From Candidatus Omnitrophota bacterium (GTDB lineage Bacteria > Omnitrophota > Gorgyraeia > JABMRG01 > JAFGKX01), in assembly GCA_016928375.1 (NCBI GenBank), contig JAFGKX010000129.1, positions 1 to 10,419 on the forward strand: 10,419 nt of DNA. The letters are read 5' to 3'. Numbering within the stretch: the first letter of the stretch is position 1; each line of letters begins with the position of its first letter. Of this stretch, positions 1 through 7,648 are shown piece after piece. The notes beneath the pieces are model-generated. The model had not been told where the DNA came from, ran no database searches, and saw only the letters and a list, made by a program, of their open reading frames with translations. The position numbers were made by a program, and so were the translations under genes.

Positions 1-925
1 CAAGGCAGGCATTGGACAGATTTTCGATCAGAGACGGCAGTACAACCAGTTTTGCCCGCTGTATTATGGGGTATAACTGCGCGTGTTGTAATTGATGCAT
101 AAATATCATTCTCGCGGCATTATCACCGCATAAAGAGACAGCGTTTTCTTTCATCAGCGTTGTTTTATAGTCTTCATTCAACCCGATACACACCATGTAA
201 GCGCCGGGGTGCTGCCTCAAAAAAGAAGGGGCGGCCTGGGCAACAACATGAAAGCCTTTACGCTTTTGGAAGCGGCCGAAAAACAACACATACTCTTTAT
301 CTTTCAGCATCTCGTCGCAATAAGAGAAATCCCACGCACCGGTTTCTATATACGCCGGGCTGCGTATAATTTTTATATTTTTCAGGCCCGTTTCTTCTAA
401 AATCTTTTTCATTGTTTTGCTGGGGACATAAGTATGCCTGCTTAGTTTGAGCTGCAGCCTTTCTATCCACGCGTGCATCTTGTATTCTACCGCCCATTTC
501 TTTTTATTGAGGTTATCCCAAAGCGGCCGATAGCTTGATACGCGCACCACGTACGGTATCCGCAGCAATAACCCCGGGATAAGCCCGCAGGCATATACAT
601 TTGTATATTGTATTATATCAATTTTTGTTTTTTTATTAATTGCCCGGAGCTTACGCCAAACCTTTATATTAAAAAGCAGCCGTTCCGCTGTTGGGCCTTG
701 CATGTCCCTGGGTTTTAGACAGGGCGGTATGGACCACAATGTAATACGGTGTATAAAAATTCCGTTAAACTGGAAATCTTTTTTATCTGTTTCCGACCCC
801 GTAACGACATGGACCTCGTGCCCCTCTTCTGCCAGCGCTTTGGCTACTCTATATAAATAGTTAGCCAACCCGCCGTAGAAATGTTTTTCCGTAACAAATT
901 CATTGGTCACAAAGGCTATTCTCAT
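1..925 (-). CDS. Glycosyltransferase family 4 (GT-B fold), C-terminus cut by window edge
   Basis: Reading the minus strand from the ATG at 925-923 gives 308 open codons that run off the left edge. The product begins MRIAFVTNEFVTEKHFYGGL, and residues 18-31 (GGLANYLYRVAKAL) are the Gly-rich N-terminal acceptor-side loop typical of GT-B enzymes. Residues 216-224 (FGRFQKRKG) match the family-4 donor-domain signature 'G R ..KG'. Residues 298-308 (PSLIENLSNACL region) are the start of the E-x7-E nucleotide-sugar motif, with E301 visible. The second Glu would be residue 309, whose first base (G) is the last base in view. Such enzymes transfer a sugar from a nucleotide-sugar donor, usually at the cytoplasmic membrane face, to build lipopolysaccharide, capsule or other glycans. 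The donor and acceptor cannot be told. The start ATG overlaps the upstream gene's TGA (ATGA), so the two genes are translationally coupled. Family assignment is firm; the specific role is unknown. Confidence 0.88.
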   Translation of the reverse strand, partial: MRIAFVTNEFVTEKHFYGGLANYLYRVAKALAEEGHEVHVVTGSETDKKDFQFNGIFIHRITLWSIPPCLKPRDMQGPTAERLLFNIKVWRKLRAINKKTKIDIIQYTNVYACGLIPGLLLRIPYVVRVSSYRPLWDNLNKKKWAVEYKMHAWIERLQLKLSRHTYVPSKTMKKILEETGLKNIKIIRSPAYIETGAWDFSYCDEMLKDKEYVLFFGRFQKRKGFHVVAQAAPSFLRQHPGAYMVCIGLNEDYKTTLMKENAVSLCGDNAARMIFMHQLQHAQLYPIIQRAKLVVLPSLIENLSNACL

Positions 926-2301
926 GGCGCATAATTCTTTCTTGCTAGTTTGCGTATTTTCTCCGACAAGCGTCTTAGCAATAAAAAACACTCTTTGTTC
1001 GATGCTTCTTTTGCGTTGACCCCGGTTCTATGCGTGAAATTTTCTACATCCTGCCGATACGGCAAAAACAACCCGGCATATTCTCTGAGTGTTTCTTTAG
1101 CGCGGCTGTCTGCGGTTTTATTCTTAAAAAATAGGTCTGCCTCCGAATACGCTTTTAAATATTCATAAAAACGCGACAAGCAAAAACTTTTAAGCGGCGA
1201 TGACAACACCACGCGCATGCTCCTGGAATGCGTAAAAATAGATACGGTTTCTTCGGCTGCTCTTTCGATAAATGCGTTTATCGCCGGCACTTCTGTGCCT
1301 GGCAGAGGGTCTTTACCGTAAATGATTTTTTTCTTCTGCAAAAATTCTATGTATTGAAACGGATCGTAAAAATTTATTATATAATCAAAAATAACCCTTG
1401 TGACAAAATAAACCCTGAAATCCCTTATATTTAAAGCCAGCGCATGTGCTTTTATCGCGCTACTTATGGCAGCGGCGCCTGGGGCGTCCCCCATCACAAC
1501 AAATATTTTTCTTGGATTGGCAGCGTTAGATATTATCGCTTCTGTTTCGTCGCTGGCCGGCGCTATTGCCGGCAGCGCGGCATTTTTGCGCATATCGAGT
1601 ATACTGTTATTTAATGCCTTTAACACGCGGTTAAAAAATATGTACTTATCTTCGCGGGCAGCTTGCTTTTGGAATAATGTGTTGTGGCTGTTGCGCCCGC
1701 TATCGGTATATCTTAAAATTTTGCATCCTGCCCGCTGCGCCTCAAAAGGCGCAGGCCCGGTTTTTGCGCTCTGTTTAAAAAAATATTCCGTGAAATAATT
1801 TAAATAAATTTGTACGGCATAAATTAACCGGCTTTCTTTGAGGTGGTGGTTATTGCCGGTGTTTATGTTGCCGCCGGTTCCGCTTCCGTAAACAAGCTTC
1901 CATTTTTCTGCTTCATGGCCTATTGTTTTAAACCGCGCCCATAGATCAAGGTCTTCCGCGCTTAACACTTCCGGGATATCAAGAACAGGAAAAGCGCTTT
2001 TTAGTTTTTTATACCCCAGCCAAAAGGCTTTTAAAAAACAAAATTCCTGTTCCGCGGACAAACCATTTCGGATAACCACAGTTGCGTCTATGTCGCTTAG
2101 GCCCGGCACCCACGCTTTATCCGTAAAACTATTTCTCAAATATACGCTTTTTATCTCAGGGTATTTCGCGCAATAACGAACAAAAAACTTCAGGGCTGTA
2201 TAATAAAATGCCCTGCTGAAAAAAGAAAGCAGGGGATTGCCAGCGGTATGTACCGCCATGTGCCTGATAATGTTTCTTGCGCGGGTAACGTATTTGTTCA
2301 T
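922..2301 (-). CDS. Nucleotidyltransferase-domain protein, about 459 aa, function unknown
   Basis: An N-terminal DNA-polymerase-beta-like nucleotidyltransferase core is suggested by YLRNS (about residues 55-59) followed by PGLSDIDATVVI, with the paired acidic residues Asp70 and Asp72. This fits the hG[S/N]...DhD metal-binding pattern. The rest, about 380 residues, matches nothing I recognise by eye. It is mixed alpha/beta with no signal peptide or clear membrane span, and has a basic tail ending RKLARKNYAP. Two stretches ending in LVYG and IIYG may be repeats of one unit. The start is uncertain. A longer reading frame opens at 2358, but that ATG lies inside the tRNA gene, so I chose the ATG at 2301. 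It has no visible Shine-Dalgarno, and the ATG at 2259 is an alternative. The TGA at 924-922 overlaps the ATG of the glycosyltransferase, so the two probably form one transcription unit and act in one pathway, perhaps sugar or polymer modification. That pathway is inference. Confidence 0.7.
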   Translation of the reverse strand: MNKYVTRARNIIRHMAVHTAGNPLLSFFSRAFYYTALKFFVRYCAKYPEIKSVYLRNSFTDKAWVPGLSDIDATVVIRNGLSAEQEFCFLKAFWLGYKKLKSAFPVLDIPEVLSAEDLDLWARFKTIGHEAEKWKLVYGSGTGGNINTGNNHHLKESRLIYAVQIYLNYFTEYFFKQSAKTGPAPFEAQRAGCKILRYTDSGRNSHNTLFQKQAAREDKYIFFNRVLKALNNSILDMRKNAALPAIAPASDETEAIISNAANPRKIFVVMGDAPGAAAISSAIKAHALALNIRDFRVYFVTRVIFDYIINFYDPFQYIEFLQKKKIIYGKDPLPGTEVPAINAFIERAAEETVSIFTHSRSMRVVLSSPLKSFCLSRFYEYLKAYSEADLFFKNKTADSRAKETLREYAGLFLPYRQDVENFTHRTGVNAKEASNKECFLLLRRLSEKIRKLARKNYAP

Positions 2302-2311
2302 TAGGTGGGTA

Positions 2312-2343
2312 TGCGGCCGGCCTTTAAAACAAGGCCGGCCGCA
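2312..2343. repeat. Perfect 13-bp inverted repeat with 6-nt loop, possible terminator without U-tract
   Basis: The arms GCGGCCGGCCTT (2313-2324) and AAGGCCGGCCGC (2331-2342) are exact reverse complements around the loop TAAAAC. One further T-A pair at 2312/2343 makes 13 bp. Each arm also contains the self-palindrome GGCCGGCC. The hairpin starts 3 bp past the CCA end of tRNA-Glu and ends 10 bp before the chosen start of the next gene. In RNA from the minus strand it would be very stable. It could terminate or protect the gyrA-tRNA transcript, but no run of U follows on either strand, so it is not a textbook intrinsic terminator. A dispersed palindromic element is the other possibility. Confidence 0.75.
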
Positions 2344-2346
2344 ACA

Positions 2347-2422
2347 TGGCGTCCCCAACCGGATTTGAACCGGTGTCGACGGCTCGAAAGGCCGTTGTCC
2401 TAGGCCACTGGACGATGGGGAC
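2347..2422 (-). tRNA. tRNA-Glu (anticodon UUC)
   Basis: The minus strand from 2422 folds as a complete 76-nt cloverleaf. The acceptor stem is GTCCCCA paired with TGGGGAC (7 bp), the discriminator is G, and the CCA is genomically encoded. The anticodon arm is ACGGC-CTTTCGA-GCCGT with anticodon TTC. The T arm is ACCGG-TTCAAAT-CCGGT. The sequence closely resembles well-known bacterial tRNA-Glu. It lies 10 bp downstream of the gyrA stop with no convincing promoter between, so it is probably cut from the gyrA transcript by RNase P and 3' nucleases. Confidence 0.97.
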
Positions 2423-2432
2423 GTATATTTTT

Positions 2433-4862
2433 TTAATCTTCGTCTTTGACAACGCTTGCTATTGCCGAAACATTGTCTTTGTCTTTTAACGATATTATGC
2501 GCACGCCCTGCGTAGAACGGCTTGTGCTCCTTATGTCTTTGACCGGGATGCGCACTACCATACCGCTATGAGTCATTACCATAACTTCATCGCCGTCGTG
2601 CACTGTTTTTATACCGACAACAGCGCCTATCTTCGGCGATATTTTTATATTTATAATGCCCTTGCCGCCGCGGCGCTGAATCCTATATTGCGGGAGGGCT
2701 GTTCTTTTACCAAAGCCTTTTTCTGTCACGGTTAACAGCGTGGCATCCTGCTTTACAGTCTCCATGCCCACAATAAAATCTTTGGGCCCGAGAGAAATGC
2801 CTTTTACGCCGTGCGCGGCGCGGCCCATTTCTCGCACATCGGTTTCTTTAAACCGAAGGCCTTTGCCCTGATGCGAAGCGAACATTATTTCCTGGGCGCC
2901 GTCAGTCATAACCACATTTTCCAGCACATCATCTTTATCCAGCGTAATCGCTAAGATGCCGGCTCTTCTGGGGTTTGAAAACGCGGATAAATTTACCCTT
3001 TTAATAAACCCCTGTTTTGTGCACATTGTCAGGAAAAACTTCTCGTCGAATTTACGCACAGGAACAAACGCTGTTATTTTTTCATCTTTACCTATCGTGG
3101 CAAGATTAATTATGGCCTTGCCTTTTGACACCCTGCTTGCCTGCGGTATTTCATGAACTTTCAGCCAGTACGCCTTGCCCTTGTCCATAAAAAATAGAAT
3201 ATAATCATGGGTAGAGGCTATAAATAAATGTTCTATAAAATCTTCTTCCCTGAGTTCTGCGCCTGTTACGCCTTTGCCGCCTCTTGCCTGCCGCCTATAC
3301 GAACTAACGGGCAGCCTTTTTATATACCCGGCATGGCTTATAGTAATGACGACATCTTCCTCAGCGATCAGGTCTTCTATTTCAAGCTCCTGCTCCGCGG
3401 CGACGATCTCCGTTCTTCTTTCATCCGCGTATTTGTTTTTAACCGCAAGCAGATCTTCCTTTATTAGGTCTAAAACTTTTTTCTCGCTTTTTAACACGGA
3501 TTGATAATATTCTATCTTTTTTATAAGCTCCAGATATTCCGCTTCTATTTTTGAGCGCTCAAGGGCAGTAAGCCGCTGAAGCTGCATTTCCAGAATCGCC
3601 TGGGCTTGCCGTGTGGTCAAATCAAAATTTTTAACCAGCGCCTTATTCGCTTCTTCGGTGCTTTTGGACGCCCTTATTGTTTTGATAATTCTGTCTATGT
3701 GCTGCAGCGCTATTTTAAGCCCTTCTAAAATGTGGGCCCTTTCCTGCGCTTTCGCAAGCTCGAATTTTGTCCTGCGTATGATAACTTCTTTTCTATGCCC
3801 TATATAAACATCTATCATCTGGCGCAGGTTAAGTATCTTCGGCTGATTTTTAACTAAGGCCAGCATGATTATGCCGAATGTATTGGCAAGCTGTGTATGT
3901 TTATACAGCTGATTCAAAACCACCTGGGCCGGCTGGTCACGCTTTATGTCTATTACTATGCGCATGCCCTCTTTATCGGATTCATCTCTTATATCGGAAA
4001 TACCCTCTATCTTTTTTTCTTCTACGAGTGAGGCTATGGCCACTATAAGATTTGCCTTGTTGGTCTGATAGGGCAGTTCGGTTACAACTATTGATTCCCT
4101 GCCCGCTTTCTGCGTTTCTATGCTTGCCCTTGCGTGCAGTTTAACCGAGCCTCTGCCTGTAAGATAGGCTTTTTTTATACCGTCTTTGCCGCATATCAAC
4201 GCACCTGTCGGAAAATCCGGGCCTTTTATTATTTTCATAAGTGCTTCTATTGTGGCGTCCGGTTCATCTATAACTTTTACCACTCCGTCTATGACCTCGC
4301 CCAGGTTGTGCGGCGGTATGTTTGTAGCCATGCCTACGGCTATACCGCTTGAACCATTTATCAAAAGGTTCGGCATCGCGGCGGGCAGCACTACAGGCTC
4401 TGTTAATGTATCATCGAAGTTGGGCGTAAAATCCACGGTGTCTCTATCGATATCTTTGAGCATTTCATCGGCAATAGCCGCCATCCTGGCTTCTGTATAG
4501 CGCATTGCAGCCGGGGCGTCTCCGTCCACGGACCCGAAATTGCCCTGCCCGTCGGCTAGCGGGCAACGGAGTGAAAAACTCTGCACCATTCTCACCAGCG
4601 CGTCATAAACTGCCATGTCGCCATGCGGATGATATTTACCGAGACAATCTCCGACAATGCGAGCGCTTTTTTTGTAAGGTTTATTATGCTGCAGGCTTAG
4701 CTCATTCATCGTATACAATATGCGCCGGTGAACCGGTTTTAATCCATCCCGCGCATCGGGCAGCGCTCGGCCCACAATAACACTCATCGCGTATGTAATA
4801 TATGAATCTTTTATTTCTTCTTCTATGCGCCTTGGTTCTATTTTTTCGTTTTTTGTGTACAT
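2433..4862 (-). CDS. gyrA: DNA gyrase subunit A
   Basis: The product is the breakage-reunion subunit of gyrase (type IIA topoisomerase), which with GyrB introduces negative supercoils using ATP. Its 809 residues are within the usual range of about 800-880. The N-terminal winged-helix and tower region contains SYITYAMSVIVGRALPDARDGLKPVHRR (from residue 20) and the quinolone-resistance region GDCLGKYHPHGDMAVYD (71-87). The catalytic tyrosine is Tyr122 in AAMRYTEARM. Numbering matches E. coli GyrA exactly here. The C-terminal DNA-wrapping beta-pinwheel carries the GyrA box as QARGGKG (near residue 525) and a second RGGKG repeat near the end. Position 83 is Met (ATG, 4616-4614) where E. coli has Ser; Asp87 is kept. 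The ATG is 2 bp after the gyrB TAA, which implies translational coupling. The start fits the family N-terminus. Confidence 0.99.
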   Translation of the reverse strand: MYTKNEKIEPRRIEEEIKDSYITYAMSVIVGRALPDARDGLKPVHRRILYTMNELSLQHNKPYKKSARIVGDCLGKYHPHGDMAVYDALVRMVQSFSLRCPLADGQGNFGSVDGDAPAAMRYTEARMAAIADEMLKDIDRDTVDFTPNFDDTLTEPVVLPAAMPNLLINGSSGIAVGMATNIPPHNLGEVIDGVVKVIDEPDATIEALMKIIKGPDFPTGALICGKDGIKKAYLTGRGSVKLHARASIETQKAGRESIVVTELPYQTNKANLIVAIASLVEEKKIEGISDIRDESDKEGMRIVIDIKRDQPAQVVLNQLYKHTQLANTFGIIMLALVKNQPKILNLRQMIDVYIGHRKEVIIRRTKFELAKAQERAHILEGLKIALQHIDRIIKTIRASKSTEEANKALVKNFDLTTRQAQAILEMQLQRLTALERSKIEAEYLELIKKIEYYQSVLKSEKKVLDLIKEDLLAVKNKYADERRTEIVAAEQELEIEDLIAEEDVVITISHAGYIKRLPVSSYRRQARGGKGVTGAELREEDFIEHLFIASTHDYILFFMDKGKAYWLKVHEIPQASRVSKGKAIINLATIGKDEKITAFVPVRKFDEKFFLTMCTKQGFIKRVNLSAFSNPRRAGILAITLDKDDVLENVVMTDGAQEIMFASHQGKGLRFKETDVREMGRAAHGVKGISLGPKDFIVGMETVKQDATLLTVTEKGFGKRTALPQYRIQRRGGKGIINIKISPKIGAVVGIKTVHDGDEVMVMTHSGMVVRIPVKDIRSTSRSTQGVRIISLKDKDNVSAIASVVKDED

Positions 4863-4864
4863 TG

Positions 4865-7318
4865 TTACACGTCCAATCTCTTTACCTCGGGTGCGTATTT
4901 TTCTATAAACTCTCTTCTGGGTTCCACAGCATCCCCCATAAGTATGGTAAATATTTCATCGGCCTCTACCGCGTCTTCCAGCGTCACCTTAAGCAGCGTT
5001 CTTCTTTCCGGGTCCATAGTGGTTTCCCAAAGTTGAGACGGGTTCATTTCCCCTAAACCTTTGTATCTTTGTATGCTCATGCCCCGCTTGCCTCTTTTGC
5101 GTATTTCTTCTACTAACTCATCCAGTGTAAAAACAGGGAATGTGTTGTCCTCTGTTTTTATCTTAAACATCGGTTTTTTCTTTTTATCTTTGTCCTGGGC
5201 AGGGGCTATTTTCACATCATCGGAAATAAGATCATCTATGGGTATGCCTAATTTATCAAGCTTGTCTATCGCCTTTTCTATTTCAGGCGCTTCAAAAAAT
5301 TCCAATACAGCTGTTTCACCGTTTTGCTTTCCTTTTAATGCTTTTGCCAATTCGGAGTCGTTATACAGAAAATGGGGTTCTCCCTCCACTTTTACCATAA
5401 AAATTGGTAGCTTTTTGGTCTTTTTGTGTCTATTCTGCAGAAAAAACGATGATTTAACTCCCCTTTTATCTATAGCGGCTAACAGGGTTTTTAGTTCCAT
5501 TACCGCACGCAGCACATCCTTCAATTGTTTCTCGGTAAGAGCTTTGGCGTCTTGGGTATGCGTAACATTTATCCCTTCAGTGCCCATATCAAGTATTATT
5601 TCGCGCATCTGTTCTTCTTTTTGGAGATATTCTTCGCGTTTACCGCGTTTAATTCTATACAAAGGCGGCTGCGCAATGTAAACATGGCCGCCTTCTACAA
5701 GTTTGTGCATTTGCCTGTAAAGAAGGGTCAGTATGAGGGTTCGTATATGCGAACCGTCACTGTCGCTATCTGCCATGATTATTACCTTGTTATACCTTAT
5801 TTTGGAGACATCAAATTCCTCGCCAACGCCGCACCCCAGCGCAGCTATAATAGTTCTTATTTCTTCATTGCTTAACACTTTATCAAGGCGCGCCTTTTCT
5901 ACGTTTAAAATTTTACCCTTAAGCGGCAGTATGGCCTGAAACCTTCTGTCTCTGCCTTGTTTTGCGCTGCCCCCTGCGGAATCTCCTTCGACAAGATACA
6001 CCTCGCAAAGAGCGGGGTCTCTTTCAGAGCAATCGGCGAGTTTACCGGGAAGCCCCGCTGTTTCAAGGGCGCCTTTGCGCCTTGTAAGCTCTCTCGCTTT
6101 TCTCGCAGCTTCTCTTGCCCTGGCAGCTAAAACTGCTTTCTCGATTATCTTGTTTGCTACCGAAGGGTTCTCTTCGAAAAAGCCCGCCAGCCCCTCGTTC
6201 ACAATAGACGCGGTCAGGCCTTCCACTTCGGCATTACCTAGTTTCGTTTTTGTCTGTCCTTCGAATTGCGGATCTGGTATTTTTACGCTTATTACAGCAG
6301 TCAGGCCCTCCCGGATATCATCCCCCATAAGAGAGCTATCTGCATCTTTAATCAGATTTTTAGATTTACAATATTGATTCGCTGCGCGCGTCAGGGCTGA
6401 TTTAAAACCGCTTAAATGCGTGCCGCCTTCTATGGTGTTTATATTGTTAACAAATGTAAATATGTTTTCGGCATAACCATCGTTATACTGCATGGCAAGC
6501 TCAACAGCAATGCCTTCTTTTTCTTTTTGTAGATAAATCACCTTTTTATGCAGGGGGTTTTTGTTTTTATTCAGGTGCTCTATCAGAGAAATTATACCGC
6601 CCTCAAATTGAAACTCTGCTTTTTTGTCGCTTCTTTCGTCTTCTATGGTAATTTTTATACCTTTGTTTAAAAACGCGAGTTCTCTCATCCTGCTTGTCAA
6701 GGTCTCAAGGCTAAATGAAAAGTTTTCCCTGAAAATTCCAGGGTCCGCCCTGAAGGTAACTGTTGTCCCCGGGTCTTTCGCTTTACCCACTATGGTCAAC
6801 TCCGTTGCGGGCTTACCTCTTTTATAGCGCTGGTGGTATATGTTACCGTTACGACGCACTTTTACTTCCAGCCATTCGCTTAATGCATTCACAACACTTA
6901 CGCCTACGCCGTGCAGCCCACCTGACACCTTGTATGTTCTGTGATCAAATTTACCGCCGGCATGCAGTGTCGTCATGACAACTTCAACGGCGGGGCGTTT
7001 TTGCGTCTTGTGTATATCCACGGGTATGCCCCTGCCGTTGTCTGTTACAGAAACGCTGTTATCCGCGTGTACCACAACATCTATTTTGTTGCAGTAGCCG
7101 CCCATGGCTTCATCGATAGAGTTATCCACGACTTCCCAGACAAGATGGTGCAGCCCCCTTGCGCCGACATCGCCTATATACATGGCAGGGCGCCGCCTGA
7201 CCGCTTCAACACCCTCTAATACCTGTATTGTTGTAGCGTCATATTTTTGCGCTGCTTTTTCTTTTGAAGCAGTCTCTTCTTTTTTGGTTTTATCTTTGAT
7301 TTTTTTGGCATCTTTCAT
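4865..7318 (-). CDS. gyrB: DNA gyrase subunit B
   Basis: The product is the ATPase subunit of gyrase. Its GHKL ATP-binding domain shows EVVDNSIDEA (62-71), DNGRGIP (93-99) and GGLHGVGVSVVNALS (133-147). The transducer has QTKTKLG with the ATP-contacting Lys (355-361). The TOPRIM domain has EGDSAGG (444-450), PLKGKILNVEKA (465-476) and the metal-binding triad in MADSDSDGSHIRTL (515-528). The conserved tail is RGMSIQRYKGLGEMNP (745-760). At 817 residues it is much longer than minimal GyrB (about 640). The difference is an insert at about 570-740, the position where Gram-negative enzymes such as E. coli GyrB carry one, and it contains a Lys-rich linker near 709-715. The N-terminus has a 25-residue Lys/Glu-rich extension. 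The gene starts 16 bp after dciA, with GGGG (7330-7333) as a modest ribosome-binding site. Confidence 0.99.
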   Translation of the reverse strand: MKDAKKIKDKTKKEETASKEKAAQKYDATTIQVLEGVEAVRRRPAMYIGDVGARGLHHLVWEVVDNSIDEAMGGYCNKIDVVVHADNSVSVTDNGRGIPVDIHKTQKRPAVEVVMTTLHAGGKFDHRTYKVSGGLHGVGVSVVNALSEWLEVKVRRNGNIYHQRYKRGKPATELTIVGKAKDPGTTVTFRADPGIFRENFSFSLETLTSRMRELAFLNKGIKITIEDERSDKKAEFQFEGGIISLIEHLNKNKNPLHKKVIYLQKEKEGIAVELAMQYNDGYAENIFTFVNNINTIEGGTHLSGFKSALTRAANQYCKSKNLIKDADSSLMGDDIREGLTAVISVKIPDPQFEGQTKTKLGNAEVEGLTASIVNEGLAGFFEENPSVANKIIEKAVLAARAREAARKARELTRRKGALETAGLPGKLADCSERDPALCEVYLVEGDSAGGSAKQGRDRRFQAILPLKGKILNVEKARLDKVLSNEEIRTIIAALGCGVGEEFDVSKIRYNKVIIMADSDSDGSHIRTLILTLLYRQMHKLVEGGHVYIAQPPLYRIKRGKREEYLQKEEQMREIILDMGTEGINVTHTQDAKALTEKQLKDVLRAVMELKTLLAAIDKRGVKSSFFLQNRHKKTKKLPIFMVKVEGEPHFLYNDSELAKALKGKQNGETAVLEFFEAPEIEKAIDKLDKLGIPIDDLISDDVKIAPAQDKDKKKKPMFKIKTEDNTFPVFTLDELVEEIRKRGKRGMSIQRYKGLGEMNPSQLWETTMDPERRTLLKVTLEDAVEADEIFTILMGDAVEPRREFIEKYAPEVKRLDV

Positions 7319-7334
7319 GTTGTAACTTACCCCG

Positions 7335-7643
7335 CTATATTTCTGCTGATCTGAATTTTATTTTTTCCACTTCTTTTGTTGTAATAAGCCGGTTCATTTT
7401 TTTTACAATTTCTTTTTCCTGCAGGCGCAATTGATATATCCACACCGAGCTGTCTACGTTGACCAGCAGTGTTTTACCTTTTAACTGCGCCGGGCTTGAA
7501 TGTTTCGCAGCTTTTTTACCAGCCGCCGCCACCCACGCGGACACAACGGCTTCTTTTGTAAGGCCCGCTTCGTTTGCTCGATGCATTTCCTCAAACAGGC
7601 CTTTTAAGGCCGAGCCTATGTGTTCCGGCAGATTCCGCCTCAT
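7335..7643 (-). CDS. dciA: DciA family (DUF721) helicase-loader protein
   Basis: This is a 102-residue basic protein with the DUF721/DciA pattern. Trp37 lies in VVSAWVAAAGKKAAKHSSP (33-51), followed by LKGKTLLVNVDSSVWIYQL (54-72), the KH-like alpha/beta core of the family. DciA is the ancestral loader or activator of the replicative helicase DnaB in bacteria lacking DnaC/DnaI. Its place among dnaA, dnaN and gyrB agrees with that. Its ATG is 5 bp past the dnaN stop and no strong Shine-Dalgarno is seen, so translation probably depends on dnaN. In many bacteria recF lies between dnaN and this gene; here there is no room for it. Family membership is fairly sure. The helicase-loading role is from family knowledge. 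Confidence 0.88.
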   Translation of the reverse strand: MRRNLPEHIGSALKGLFEEMHRANEAGLTKEAVVSAWVAAAGKKAAKHSSPAQLKGKTLLVNVDSSVWIYQLRLQEKEIVKKMNRLITTKEVEKIKFRSAEI

Positions 7644-7648
7644 TGTGT

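Noticed and set aside
297..497. 66-codon minus-strand reading frame
   Set aside because: It is out of frame with the glycosyltransferase, which is continuous through this stretch with conserved motifs on both sides.
2302..2358. Longer nucleotidyltransferase start at 2358 (N-terminus MGTPCCGRPC)
   Set aside because: That ATG lies within the tRNA-Glu gene, and the extra residues are only the tRNA end and the hairpin read as codons.
2423..2456. Possible tRNA-Glu promoter TTGTCA with AATATA 17 bp downstream
   Set aside because: The -10 would sit directly against the tRNA 5' end, placing the transcription start inside the tRNA.
5061..5681. 206-codon plus-strand reading frame opposite gyrB
   Set aside because: It is antisense to highly conserved gyrB, has no recognisable motif, and has Ser/Phe/Leu-rich content typical of antisense frames.
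7123..7131. Near DnaA box TTATCCACG
   Set aside because: It has one mismatch and encodes the invariant VVDNS of GyrB, so the match is explained by the codons.
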